A stretch of 64,000 bases of DNA from assembly GCF_018069565.1 (NCBI RefSeq), contig NZ_JAGPNL010000002.1:620001-684000 (forward strand), in the 5' to 3' direction. Under the pieces are notes generated by a model. It saw only the letters and a list, made by a program, of their open reading frames with translations, was not told the DNA's origin and ran no database searches. This document shows positions 34,756 to 43,052 of this stretch, piece by piece (within the stretch, counting starts at the first letter, position 1; each line of letters opens with the position of its first letter). The stretch is from Streptomyces tagetis (GTDB lineage Bacteria; Actinomycetota; Actinomycetes; Streptomycetales; Streptomycetaceae). Made by a program: the position numbers and the translations under genes.

Positions 34756-35445
34756 GTGACCGTCGTCCCGCCACCGCCGCGCGGCGGGCCCCGGCTCCTG
34801 CGGACGCGGTGCCTGACGCGTCTGGAGGACGGGGAACGGCTGCACGCCCTGCTGTGGGAGGCCGGTCCCGGCTGGCGGATGGCGAGCAGCGCCGTGCTCG
34901 GCGGCGGCGTCGCCGAACGCGCCTGGGTGCTCAACGCCCAGGTGGCCCACGGCTACCGGCGCACCGACCCCGCCGCACACCTGGCCCGCCTCGCCCGCGG
35001 CGCCGGGGCGTCCGGCCGGGGCGTGGGCCTGATGACCGCCGCCGAGGTCCGCCGCCCCGGACGCGGCCGGGACGGCGGGGCCGAGGCCCTGGCCACCGCC
35101 GGTGTCGCGGTGCGCGGCTGGGCCGCCGTCCCGCACGAGCCCCCCGTGGCGGTCCCCGCGCCCGGCACGATCAACATCGTCGCCGCCGTCCCGGTCGCGC
35201 TGGGCGACGCGGCGCTGGTGAACGCGGTCATCACCGCGACCGAGGCCAAGGTGCAGGCACTCCTCGAAGCCGGACTCGACTGCTCCGGCACCCCGACCGA
35301 CGCCGTGTGCGTCGCGGCCCGTTCCCCTCGCCCCGGCGCCGAGGTCCACGCCTTCGCCGGACCCCGTTCCGAGTGGGGCGCCAGGCTGGCCCGCGCCGTG
35401 CACCGCGCCGTCCTCACCGCCCTGCCCGCCCCCACCGGCTCCTGA
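34756..35445 (+). CDS. cbiZ: Adenosylcobinamide amidohydrolase
   Basis: 229 residues from GTG 34756. The CbiZ family is recognised from SSAVLGGGVAERAWVLNAQV, GVGLMTAAEV, GTINIVAAVPVALGDAALVNAVITATEAKVQALLEAGLDCSGTPTDAVCVA (strand, helix and CSGTxTDA motif) and the C-terminal FAGPRSEWGARLARAVHRAV. The enzyme removes the aminopropanol side arm from adenosylcobinamide to yield cobyric acid in archaeal-type corrinoid salvage. No other cobalamin gene is adjacent here. The start is chosen because the frame opens just upstream of a conserved beginning. Confidence 0.9.
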   Translation: MTVVPPPPRGGPRLLRTRCLTRLEDGERLHALLWEAGPGWRMASSAVLGGGVAERAWVLNAQVAHGYRRTDPAAHLARLARGAGASGRGVGLMTAAEVRRPGRGRDGGAEALATAGVAVRGWAAVPHEPPVAVPAPGTINIVAAVPVALGDAALVNAVITATEAKVQALLEAGLDCSGTPTDAVCVAARSPRPGAEVHAFAGPRSEWGARLARAVHRAVLTALPAPTGS

Positions 35446-35490
35446 GCCCCCCACCCCTGAGCCCCCCCACCCCTGAGCCCCCCCCACCCC
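35442..35490 (+). repeat. Three ~16-bp C-rich tandem repeats after cbiZ
   Basis: Units of CTGAGCCCCCCACCC type begin at 35442, 35457 and 35473, growing by one or two C in each copy; the first includes the cbiZ stop codon, and each carries a TGA. A further degenerate copy is at about 35634-35650. It looks like slippage in a C tract. Confidence 0.75.
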
Positions 35491-35778
35491 GGGCCGCCCG
35501 GCGCCGCCCCTCGTGCCCGCGACGCCACCGGGCCGGGCCCTCCGCGTCCCCCGCACATCCCCCCGCCCCCGTGACCCGCGCGCCCGGCGGCCCCGGGAGG
35601 GCACCGCTCACCTCTCCCGCGTCGCCGCGTACTCCTGAGCCCCCATCCCGGGACCCCGGGCGACGCCCTCCCGCGCCGTCCGGGCCGACGGGGGCACCCG
35701 CGGCCGTTGTCAGTGCCGGTTGGTAGAACTGCTGGCGCACCGCCGTACCGGACCCGCCTCACGTCAGGAACACTCCGC
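35446..35778 (+). other. 333-bp region upstream of the STM4015 operon
   Basis: No gene is supported on either strand. It contains the C-rich tandem repeat and then GC-rich sequence, and must hold the promoter of the STM4015-STM4011 operon. The stretch 35703-35725 (GTTGTCAG...GGTAGAACT) is the least GC-rich and the most likely promoter position. I found no small ORF here resembling a precursor peptide. Confidence 0.4.
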
Positions 35779-36732
35779 ATGGCCCTGAACACCCATCTCG
35801 ACGAGCTGTACCACCTGCCCGCCCACGACTTCCCCGAGCCGGGGGCCACGGAGGAACTGCCCGCCGCCGACGCCGTCGCCTGGCGGATCTCGGCCTCCGA
35901 GGAGACCGAGGAGGACTGGCCGGAGACCTTCGCCCGGTTCGGCGCCACCGTGGACCTCACGCGGGTGCGGGCCCTGATCGTCGGTCAGTGGGAGGACGCG
36001 TACGACAGCGGCCCCGGGGACGTCATCGAGGCACTCCTCGCCGCCCGCGACCGGCTGCCCGCGCTGCGCGCCCTCTTCCTCGGCGACATGGTCTTCACCG
36101 AGTGCGAGATCTCCTGGATTCAGCAGACCGACGTCACCGCCCTGCTCACGGCCTTCCCCGAGCTGGAGGAGTTCGGGGTGCGCGGCGGAGAGGGCCTCGG
36201 GTGGGAGGTGCCGCGCCACGAGCGGCTGCGCTCCCTCGTCGTGCAGACCGGCGGGCTGCCCGCCCGCGTCGTGCGCGGCATCGGCGCCTGTGAACTGCCC
36301 GCGCTGGAACGCCTGGAGCTGTGGCTCGGCACCACCTGGTACGGGGCCGACTCCGAGGTCGCCGACCTGGAGCCGGTCCTCTCCGGCGCCCGCCTGCCCC
36401 GGCTGCGCCACCTCGCCCTGCGCAACAGCGACATGCAGGACGCCGTCGCGGCGGCCGTCGCCTCCGCGCCCGTCGTCACCCGCCTCGACGTGCTCGACCT
36501 CAGCATGGGCACCCTCGGCGACGACGGCGCCGCGGCGCTCCTCGCCGGCCGGCCGCTCACCCACCTCAAGAAGCTCGACCTGCACCACCACTACATCGGC
36601 GAACCCCTCCGGGACCGCCTCCGCGACGCCCTCGTCCCCGCCGGCGTCGAACTCGACCTCGACGAGGGCGACGCCGAGGAGGACCGCGAGGACGACGGCA
36701 CGGTCCACCGTTTCGTCTCGGTGGGCGAGTGA
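35779..36732 (+). CDS. STM4015 family leucine-rich-repeat protein, first copy
   Basis: 317 residues from ATG 35779. After an N-terminal DELYHLPAHDFPEP motif, leucine-rich units follow: LRALFLGDMVFTECEISWI, FPELEEFGVRGGEGLGW, LRSLVVQTGGLP, LERLELWLGTTWYG, LRHLALRNSDMQDAV, LDVLDLSMGTLGDDGAAAL and LKKLDLHHHYIGEPL. This pattern suggests a curved ribonuclease-inhibitor-like LRR solenoid for binding a partner. The C-terminus is acidic. It begins the operon; a second, divergent copy follows after 4 bases. STM4015 proteins are named after a Salmonella gene of unknown function. Confidence 0.9.
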   Translation: MALNTHLDELYHLPAHDFPEPGATEELPAADAVAWRISASEETEEDWPETFARFGATVDLTRVRALIVGQWEDAYDSGPGDVIEALLAARDRLPALRALFLGDMVFTECEISWIQQTDVTALLTAFPELEEFGVRGGEGLGWEVPRHERLRSLVVQTGGLPARVVRGIGACELPALERLELWLGTTWYGADSEVADLEPVLSGARLPRLRHLALRNSDMQDAVAAAVASAPVVTRLDVLDLSMGTLGDDGAAALLAGRPLTHLKKLDLHHHYIGEPLRDRLRDALVPAGVELDLDEGDAEEDREDDGTVHRFVSVGE

Positions 36733-36736
36733 CGGC

Positions 36737-37699
36737 GTGCGCCACCCCGCCACCCATCTGACCACCTTCCACGGGCTGCCCGTACGCGACTTCCCCGTGC
36801 ACCCGGAGCGGCCGTCCGCCCGCCGGCGGCCACCGCCCCCGGCCGCCTCCGTCGCCTGGCGCCTGTCCTGTGCCTGGAGCGAGGAGCCCATCGAGTTCGA
36901 GACGGTCTGGCGGCGCTTCCACGAGGAGGTGCGCACCGAGGAGGTCACCGCCGTTCTCATCGGCTCCTGGTGGACGGAGTGGGACGAGCACGGCATCGAC
37001 CCGGTCCTGGAGCGGATCACCGCCGACGCCCACCGGCTGCCCGCGCTGCGCGCCCTCTTCCTCGCGGACGTGGGACGCGAGGAGTGGGACATCTCCTGGC
37101 TCAGGCAGGGCGAGGTGACCCGGGTGCTGCGCGCCTGGCCCGACCTGGCCGAACTGGGCGTGCGCGGCGCCGACGGGCTGGTGGTCGAGCCTCTGCGGCA
37201 TGAGGGGCTGCGCACGCTGCGCGTCGAGTCCGGCGGACTGCCACGCGAGCCGGTGCGGGCGCTCGCCGCCTGCGACTTCCCCGGACTGCGGGAGATCGAC
37301 CTGTGGCTCGGCACCAGCGGGTACGGCGGCAGTTGCCGCCCGGGGGAGGTCGACGCGCTGCTCGCCTCCCTCGGTCGGTACCCGGGGCTGCGGCGGCTCG
37401 GCCTGTGCAACAGCGACATCCAGGACCAGGTCGCCGCCGCCGTGTCCACCGCGCCGCTCGTGGCCGGACTGGAGAGCCTCGACCTCGGCATGGGCACCCT
37501 CGGCGACGAGGGCGGCGGCGCGCTGCTCGCCGGACGGCCCCTCAGCCACCTCGCCGTGCTCGACCTCGACCACCACTTCATGAGCGAGCCGATGACCCGG
37601 CGGCTGCGCGACACCCTCGCCCCGCACGGGGTGCGCCTCGCGCTCGAACCCGCGTACCACGCCGGAGTCGGGGGACGCTATGTCGCGGTCGGCGAGTGA
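36737..37699 (+). CDS. STM4015 family leucine-rich-repeat protein, second copy
   Basis: 320 residues from GTG 36737, four bases after the first copy's stop. Begins THLTTFHGLPVRDFPVHPERP, and carries the same LRR series: LRALFLADVGREEWDISWL, LRTLRVESGGLPREP, LREIDLWLGTSGYGG, LRRLGLCNSDIQDQV, LESLDLGMGTLGDEGGGALL and LAVLDLDHHFMSEPM. The two copies are related along their whole length but differ at most surface-type positions, so the duplication is old and both are maintained. Its end overlaps the STM4014 start by 20 bases. The function is not known. Confidence 0.9.
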   Translation: MRHPATHLTTFHGLPVRDFPVHPERPSARRRPPPPAASVAWRLSCAWSEEPIEFETVWRRFHEEVRTEEVTAVLIGSWWTEWDEHGIDPVLERITADAHRLPALRALFLADVGREEWDISWLRQGEVTRVLRAWPDLAELGVRGADGLVVEPLRHEGLRTLRVESGGLPREPVRALAACDFPGLREIDLWLGTSGYGGSCRPGEVDALLASLGRYPGLRRLGLCNSDIQDQVAAAVSTAPLVAGLESLDLGMGTLGDEGGGALLAGRPLSHLAVLDLDHHFMSEPMTRRLRDTLAPHGVRLALEPAYHAGVGGRYVAVGE

Positions 37700-39008
37700 A
37701 CCCGGGCCGCGCTTCGCGGTGGTGGGCAATCCGGAGAACCGCCGGGTCACGCTGTTCGCCGAGGCGGTCGCCTCGGCGGGGCTGCCCGCGCCGCGCGTCG
37801 TCCCCTGGAGCCGCGTCCTGCGCGACGGCGGGGCCGTTTTCGCGCCGGACGAGACCGTCCGCCTCGACTCGCCCGGTGAGGACGCCGGGGTCGACCTGCT
37901 CCTGCGCGGCGTCGACGACCCCACCCGGGTCGAGGGGACCGCGCGCTGGTACGACCGCTTCCTGACCGCCGTCCGGACCCTGGAGGGCGGCCACCGCCTG
38001 GACGACCCGGACGACCTGGCCGTCTTGTTCGACAAGCGGCGCTGTCACGCGGCCCTGGCCGCCGCCGGCGTCCCCGTCCCCTTCTCCCCGACCTCGGCCC
38101 ACGCACCCGCCCCGGCGACGGCACCGACGCCCCCCGCGCCCCCGGGGACCGACCCGCCCACGGCCCAGGGAACGACCACGTCCCAGGCCGCGACCACGTC
38201 CCAGGCCGCGACCACTCCTCAGGCCGCGACCGCGGCGGACGCCCCGGCCGTCGTCCACGGCTGGGACGACGTGCGGCGCCTGATGCGGGCCCACCGGCTG
38301 CCCCGGGTCTTCGTGAAGCTCGCGCACGGCTCGTCGGCGTCGGGGGTGCTCGCCGTCGAGTCCTCGCCCACCGGCCGCGTCCGCGCCACCACCTCGGTCG
38401 AACTCGCCCCGGACGGAGCGCTGTACAACTCCCTCAGGGTGCGCCGCTACGAGCACGAGGCCGACCTCGCCGCCATCGTCGACACCCTCGCCCCCGACGG
38501 ACTCCACCTGGAGCGGTGGCTGCCGAAGGCGTCGCAGCACGGCCGCGCCGCCGACCTGCGCGTCCTCGTCGTCGCCGGGCGGGCCACCCACGCCGTGGTC
38601 CGCACCAGCAGACAGCCCATGACCAACCTCCACCTCGGCGGCGCCCGCGGCGACCTCGGCGCGGTCCGCCACGCCGTCGAGGCGGCCGGCGGGAGCTGGG
38701 CCGAGGCTCTCGGCATCTGCGAGCGCGCCGCCGCCTGCTTCCCGGGCACCCTCTGCGTCGGCGTCGACCTGCTTCCCGTCACCGGCTGGCGGCAGTTCGC
38801 GGTCGGCGAGGTCAACGCCTTCGGCGACCTGCTGCCCCGGCTGACCGGACTGCCGGGCAGCGGCGCCGAACACCTCGACACCTACGGGGCCCAGATCGCC
38901 GCCGTCCCGCGCGGACGGCCGGCCCCCGCCCGCCCTCCGCACGGACAGCCGCGGAGCCACCCGTACGGACACCCGCACAGAACGGAAGAGCAGCATGCCG
39001 GCGCCTGA
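37680..39008 (+). CDS. STM4014 family protein, ATP-grasp-like
   Basis: 442 residues from ATG 37680. The N-terminal domain RFAVVGNPENRRVTLFAEAVASAGL is the family hallmark. ATP-grasp-like motifs are FVKLAHGSSASGVLAV (Lys and small-residue loop), HLERWLPKASQHGRAADLRVLVVAGRATHAVVR and VGVDLLPVTGWRQFAVGEVNAFGDLLP (metal Glu and Asn). An inserted Pro/Ala/Thr-rich segment (about residues 137-185) carries three TTxQAA hexapeptide repeats, and the C-terminal 30 residues are Pro/His/Arg-rich. It overlaps both neighbours. If active, it would ligate a carboxylate to an amine or thiol; the substrates are unknown. Confidence 0.88.
   Translation: MSRSASEPGPRFAVVGNPENRRVTLFAEAVASAGLPAPRVVPWSRVLRDGGAVFAPDETVRLDSPGEDAGVDLLLRGVDDPTRVEGTARWYDRFLTAVRTLEGGHRLDDPDDLAVLFDKRRCHAALAAAGVPVPFSPTSAHAPAPATAPTPPAPPGTDPPTAQGTTTSQAATTSQAATTPQAATAADAPAVVHGWDDVRRLMRAHRLPRVFVKLAHGSSASGVLAVESSPTGRVRATTSVELAPDGALYNSLRVRRYEHEADLAAIVDTLAPDGLHLERWLPKASQHGRAADLRVLVVAGRATHAVVRTSRQPMTNLHLGGARGDLGAVRHAVEAAGGSWAEALGICERAAACFPGTLCVGVDLLPVTGWRQFAVGEVNAFGDLLPRLTGLPGSGAEHLDTYGAQIAAVPRGRPAPARPPHGQPRSHPYGHPHRTEEQHAGA
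38175..38228 (+). repeat. Three 18-bp tandem repeats in the STM4014 gene
   Basis: ACCACGTCCCAGGCCGCG occurs at 38175-38192 and 38193-38210, with a diverged copy at 38211-38228. They encode TTSQAA, TTSQAA, TTPQAA in the nonconserved insert. Confidence 0.85.
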
Positions 39009-39909
39009 ACCGACGCCCCCGCACGACGCCCCCCGGCCCGGCGCCGCCCCCGAGGCACCACCCGGCGGCACCGGCACCCCCGACATGAACCGCGTCGTCG
39101 GCAGCCACGACCTGCTCCTGGTCACGCTCGACACGCTGCGGTACGACGTCGCCGCCGAACTCGCCGCGGCCGGCCGCATCCCGAACCTCGCCCGGCACCT
39201 GCCCGGCGGACGCTGGGAGGAACGGCACGCCCCGGGCAGCTTCACCTACGCCTCCCACCAGGCGATCTTCGCGGGGTTCCTGCCGACCCCCGCCGCCCCC
39301 GGACCGCACCCCCGGCTCTTCGCGGCGAGCTTCGCGGGGAGCGAGACGACCGCCGAGCGCACCTGGGTCTTCGACACCCCCGACCTCGTCTCCGGCCTCG
39401 CCGGGGCCGGGTACCACACCGTCTGCGTCGGGGGAGTGGGTTTCTTCAACCGGCGGGGCCCGCTCGGCTCCGTGCTGCCGGGACTCTTCCACGAGTCCCA
39501 CTGGGAGCCGGAGTTCGGCGTCACCTCGCCCGCCTCCTTCGAGAACCAGATCGCCCGCGCCGAGGACGTGGTGCGCCGGCTCCCCGCCGAACAGCGCCTG
39601 TTCCTCTTCGTCAACGTCTCCGCGCTGCACCAGCCCAACTGGTTCCACCGGCCCGGCGCCACCCGCGAGGACGGCGACTCCCGCGAGAGCCACGCCGCCG
39701 CCCTGGAGTACGTCGACCGGCACATCGGCCGGCTCTTCGCCGCCGCGAGCCGCAGGCGGCCCTGCTTCGCCATCGTCTGCTCCGACCACGGCACCGCCTA
39801 CGGCGAGGACGGCTACACCGGCCACCGCCTCGGCCACCCCAGCGTGTGGACCGTGCCCTACGCCCACTTCGTCCTCGCCCCCGAGCCCGCCGCCGGAGCC
39901 GCCCGATGA
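38995..39909 (+). CDS. STM4013/SEN3800 family hydrolase (alkaline phosphatase superfamily)
   Basis: 304 residues from ATG 38995, which has GGAAGAG six bases upstream; ATG 39085 (MNRVVGSHD) is the family-like start but lacks a ribosome site, so a 30-residue Pro/Ala-rich extension is probably real. The sulfatase/phosphatase fold shows a first metal site in LLVTLDTLRYD, the probable nucleophile in PGSFTYASHQAIFAG and the second metal site in IVCSDHGTAYGEDGYTGHRLGH. It is cytoplasmic (no signal peptide). It may hydrolyse a phospho- or sulfo-ester intermediate. It overlaps STM4014 by 14 bases and STM4012 by four. Confidence 0.9.
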   Translation: MPAPEPTPPHDAPRPGAAPEAPPGGTGTPDMNRVVGSHDLLLVTLDTLRYDVAAELAAAGRIPNLARHLPGGRWEERHAPGSFTYASHQAIFAGFLPTPAAPGPHPRLFAASFAGSETTAERTWVFDTPDLVSGLAGAGYHTVCVGGVGFFNRRGPLGSVLPGLFHESHWEPEFGVTSPASFENQIARAEDVVRRLPAEQRLFLFVNVSALHQPNWFHRPGATREDGDSRESHAAALEYVDRHIGRLFAAASRRRPCFAIVCSDHGTAYGEDGYTGHRLGHPSVWTVPYAHFVLAPEPAAGAAR

Positions 39910-41387
39910 CCACCGCCCCCGGCCTCCGCCCGGCCCCCACCGGCAGCCCCGCCCCCGCCGGCAGCCCGGCCCCCACCGGCAGCCCCACCCCCGCCGACAG
40001 CCCCGCCCGGATCGTCGGCCCCCTCCCGATCGTCGGCCCCGCGCCCGCCGACAGCCCCGCGCCCCCCGACGAGCCCCGCCCGTACGAGAGTTACGTCTAC
40101 GCCTACCCGCACAAGACCGCCTACCGCCGCCTGCCCGACCGCCCCGGACTGCGCGCCCTCTGGGCGTCGGAGCCGAAGGACGCGCTCTCCCTCTACCTGC
40201 ACATCCCCTTCTGCGAGGTGCGCTGCGGCTTCTGCAACCTCTTCACCCGCGTCGGCGCCCCCGACGGGCTGACCGGCGCCTACCTGGACGCCCTGGAGCG
40301 CCAGGCCACCACCGTCCGCGAGGCGCTCGGCACCGGACCGGTCCGCTTCGCCACCGCGGCGTTCGGCGGGGGCACCCCCACCTTCCTCACCGCCGCCGAA
40401 CTCGACCGGCTCTGCGACATCGCCGAACACCGCATGGGCGCCGACCTGCGCTCCGTCCCGCTCTCCGTGGAAGCCTCGCCCGCGACGGCCACCGCCGACC
40501 GGCTGGAGCTCCTCGCCGCCCGCGGCGCCACCCGGCTCAGCCTCGGCGTGCAGAGCTTCGACGACACCGAGGCCCGCGCCGCCGTACGCCCGCAGCGCCG
40601 CGCCGACGTCGAGGCGGCCCTCGGCCGCGTCCGCGACGCCGCGATACCCGTCCTCAACATCGACCTCATCTACGGCATCGACGGCCAGAGCGACGCCTCC
40701 TGGCTGCGCTCCCTGGACGCCGCCCTCGCCTGGCACCCCGAAGAGCTGTACCTCTACCCGCTCTACATCCGCCCGCTGACCGGCCTCGGCCGCCGCGCCG
40801 GCGACCCGGACCCCGAGTGGGACCGGCAGCGGCTGCGCCTGTACCGGCTGGGCCGCGACCACCTCCTGGCCCGGGGGTACGAGCAGCGGTCGATGCGCAT
40901 GTTCCGCCGCGCCGGAGCCGTCCCCCAGGGCGCGGACGACTACGCCTGCCAGACCGACGGCATGATCGGCCTGGGCTGCGGCGCCCGCTCCTACACCGCC
41001 GGGCTGCACTACTCCTTCGACTACGCGGTCGGCACGCAGAAGGTCCGCTCCATCGTCGACGACTACGTCGCCCGCCCCGCCGCCGACTTCGCCCACGCCG
41101 AGTACGGCCACCCCATGGACGCCGGCGAGTCGCGCCGCCGCCACCTGATCCAGTCGCTGCTCCAGGCCGACGGGCTCGACACCGCCGAGTACCGGGCCCG
41201 CTTCGGCACCCTCCCGCAGGACGACTTCGCCCCCGAGCTGAACCGTTTCGCCGACCGGGGCTGGCTGACCGGCACCCCCGACAGGCTCCGGCTGACCCCG
41301 GAGGGACTGGCCCACTCCGACGCCGTCGGACCCGCCCTGTTCTCCCCGGCGGTCCGGGCCGCCATGGCCGCCTACGAGAGCAAGTGA
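39906..41387 (+). CDS. STM4012 family radical SAM protein (HemN/HemW-like)
   Basis: 493 residues. After a Pro/Ala/Gly/Ser repeat region (residues 10-55) the protein resembles HemN/HemW: YESYVYAYPHKTAYRRL, LSLYLHIPFCEVRCGFC with the [4Fe-4S] ligands C103, C107 and C110, then FGGGTPTFL, LSLGVQSFDD, NIDLIYGIDGQ and a C-terminal helical domain with ACQTDGMIGLGCGARSYT. HemN-like proteins can act as oxidases or methyltransferases; STM4012 is a separate, uncharacterised branch. It starts within the stop of STM4013 and is followed by the second radical SAM gene. Confidence 0.93.
   Translation: MTTAPGLRPAPTGSPAPAGSPAPTGSPTPADSPARIVGPLPIVGPAPADSPAPPDEPRPYESYVYAYPHKTAYRRLPDRPGLRALWASEPKDALSLYLHIPFCEVRCGFCNLFTRVGAPDGLTGAYLDALERQATTVREALGTGPVRFATAAFGGGTPTFLTAAELDRLCDIAEHRMGADLRSVPLSVEASPATATADRLELLAARGATRLSLGVQSFDDTEARAAVRPQRRADVEAALGRVRDAAIPVLNIDLIYGIDGQSDASWLRSLDAALAWHPEELYLYPLYIRPLTGLGRRAGDPDPEWDRQRLRLYRLGRDHLLARGYEQRSMRMFRRAGAVPQGADDYACQTDGMIGLGCGARSYTAGLHYSFDYAVGTQKVRSIVDDYVARPAADFAHAEYGHPMDAGESRRRHLIQSLLQADGLDTAEYRARFGTLPQDDFAPELNRFADRGWLTGTPDRLRLTPEGLAHSDAVGPALFSPAVRAAMAAYESK
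39933..40004 (+). repeat. Four 18-bp tandem repeats at the STM4012 N-terminus
   Basis: Units at 39933, 39951, 39969 and 39987 (consensus GCCCCCACCGGCAGCCCC) encode APTGSP, APAGSP, APTGSP, TPADSP. They lie in a linker before the conserved YESYVYAYPHK segment. Confidence 0.85.
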
Positions 41388-41395
41388 CCCGCCCC

Positions 41396-42241
41396 ATGGA
41401 CCTGACCCTCCTGTACCGCGGGCCCCTCGCCTCCTGCGACTACGACTGCCCTTACTGCCCGTTCGCCAAGCGCCGCGACAGCCGGGAGCAACTGCGCGCC
41501 GACCGCGCCGCGCTGGAGCGGTTCGCCGGCTGGGCCGCCGGCCGCGCCGAGGACCGGCTCTCGGTGCTCTTCACCCCCTGGGGCGAGGGGCTGGTCCGCT
41601 CCTGGTACCGGCGCACCCTGACCGAGCTGTCCCACCTGCCGCACATCCGCCGCGTCGCCATCCAGACCAACCTGAGCTGCCGCACCGACTGGCTCGCCGA
41701 CGCCGACCGGGACACCCTCGCCCTGTGGTGCACGTACCACCCGGGCCAGACCCCGTACGACCGGTTCCTCGGCAAGTGCCGGGAGCTGGCCGCGCTCGGG
41801 GTGCGCCACAGCGTCGGCGTCGTCGGAGTGCCGGACCACCTCGACGAGGCCCGGCGGCTCCGCGCCGACCTGCCCGCCCACGTCTACCTGTGGGTCAACG
41901 CCGCCGAGGGCCACACCTACGACGAGGCCGAGGCCGCGGCCTGGACGGAGCTGGACCCGCTCTTCCCCTACAGCCGGCACCCGCACGCCAGCGCCGGACT
42001 GCCCTGCCGCACCGGCGAGTCGGTGATCTCCGTCGACGGCGACGGGACCGTGCGCCGCTGCCACTTCGTCCGCACCGAACTGGGCAACCTCTACGACGGC
42101 TCCTACCGGCAGGCGCTGCGCCCCCGACCCTGCCCCCTCGCCGTCTGCGACTGCCACATCGGCTACGTCCACCTGGAGACACTGCCCCTGTACGACGTGT
42201 TCGCCGGCGGCGTCCTGGAACGCGTACCGGGCCCGGCCTGA
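41396..42241 (+). CDS. STM4011 family radical SAM protein
   Basis: 281 residues. The radical SAM motif is early: ASCDYDCPYCPFAKR with C14, C18 and C21. The C-terminal third contains GLPCRTGESVISVDGDGTVRRCHFV, GNLYDG and CPLAVCDCHIGY, a cysteine pattern that resembles a SPASM or twitch auxiliary cluster domain, as in peptide- and protein-modifying radical SAM enzymes. It begins 8 bases after STM4012 and ends the operon before a strong hairpin. Two distinct radical SAM enzymes in one operon suggest two successive radical steps on one substrate, which is unknown. Confidence 0.93.
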   Translation: MDLTLLYRGPLASCDYDCPYCPFAKRRDSREQLRADRAALERFAGWAAGRAEDRLSVLFTPWGEGLVRSWYRRTLTELSHLPHIRRVAIQTNLSCRTDWLADADRDTLALWCTYHPGQTPYDRFLGKCRELAALGVRHSVGVVGVPDHLDEARRLRADLPAHVYLWVNAAEGHTYDEAEAAAWTELDPLFPYSRHPHASAGLPCRTGESVISVDGDGTVRRCHFVRTELGNLYDGSYRQALRPRPCPLAVCDCHIGYVHLETLPLYDVFAGGVLERVPGPA

Positions 42242-42265
42242 CCGCGCCGGAGCCGGGCACGCCGA

Positions 42266-42292
42266 CGGGGACGGCCGGGCAGGCCGTCCCCG
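42266..42292. terminator. Strong hairpin after STM4011 operon
   Basis: An 11-bp perfect stem (CGGGGACGGCC at 42266-42276 with 42282-42292) and a 5-base loop in the 63-bp gap between convergent STM4011 and snapalysin genes. Confidence 0.8.
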
Positions 42293-42304
42293 CGGGCACG
42301 TGGG

Positions 42305-42973
42305 TCAGCGCTGGGCGGCGGACTTCTCCAGCGCCTTGTCGAGCGCGGCCGTGAAGCCGTACGCCCAGAGCTGGTTCACCCGGGCCCGCTCGTTGGCGTC
42401 CGGGTAGGCGTTGGTGCAGGAGGTGCCGGGGCCACCGCCCGACATCAGCTCGCTGCACGGACCGGAGTAGTGGTCCGGCAGGCCCAGCACGTGCCCGGTC
42501 TCGTGCGCGGTCACCCGCGTCGAGTCGTACTGCTGGTTCTGCCGGTAGTCCAGGAAGATGTACCCCCGGCCGTGCCCGTCCGTGGAGGCGTACGAGCCGC
42601 GCGAGTCGTTGCCCTCGTAGTACGTGAAGTCCGCGCCCGAACTTCTCTCCGCGAGCCGGACGTTGGCGACCGAGCCGTTCCAGATCTGGGCGCTGCGGGA
42701 TATCTGGCCGCGGAAGCTCGGCGCGTTGGCGGCGCTGTAGTAGACGGTGACGGCCGCCGCGGCGTTCGGGCTCGCCGCGCGCTTCTCGGCGACCGAGCGG
42801 ATGACCGCCTCGAAGAACTCCTGGTTCTCCTGGGCGTTCTCGGCCGATGCGGCGTAACCGAGGTAGTCGGCGGACGGGGCGGGGGCGGCGGCCGTCGCGG
42901 CCGGGCCGCCGAGCAGGCTCGCGGTCAGGCCGAGGCCGGCCGCGGCGGTCAGCAGGGGGAGCTTGATGCGCAT
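42305..42973 (-). CDS. snpA: Snapalysin family zinc metalloprotease
   Basis: 222 residues. A Sec signal peptide ([16 protein letters not shown] to the ATAAAPAPS cleavage area) precedes a propeptide and a small catalytic domain. The metzincin-like site is H157-E-T-G-H161 with third ligand D167 ([15 protein letters not shown]), the Asp replacing His being the snapalysin hallmark. Two Cys residues (in SGPCSELM and TSCTNAY) can form the disulfide. It is a secreted M7 protease. It is divergent from a LysR regulator, the classical snpA-snpR arrangement, with an 8-bp dyad between them. Confidence 0.95.
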   Translation of the reverse strand: MRIKLPLLTAAAGLGLTASLLGGPAATAAAPAPSADYLGYAASAENAQENQEFFEAVIRSVAEKRAASPNAAAAVTVYYSAANAPSFRGQISRSAQIWNGSVANVRLAERSSGADFTYYEGNDSRGSYASTDGHGRGYIFLDYRQNQQYDSTRVTAHETGHVLGLPDHYSGPCSELMSGGGPGTSCTNAYPDANERARVNQLWAYGFTAALDKALEKSAAQR

Positions 42974-43052
42974 CGGTGACTCCTCGGTGTGGGGGTGAAG
43001 TCGTCACCGGTGAGTGTGAGCCGCCCATGAGGCCGCTGTGATGATGGCAACC

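Noticed and set aside
35446..35778. A RiPP precursor peptide gene before the STM operon
   Set aside because: No short ORF with ribosome site, leader-like composition and distinct core was found here or within the small intergenic gaps of the operon.
39906..41387. Annotation as coproporphyrinogen dehydrogenase HemN/HemW
   Set aside because: The HemN-like core is shared, but the operon context and N-terminal YESYVYAYPHK pattern match the STM4012 branch; no haem gene is nearby.
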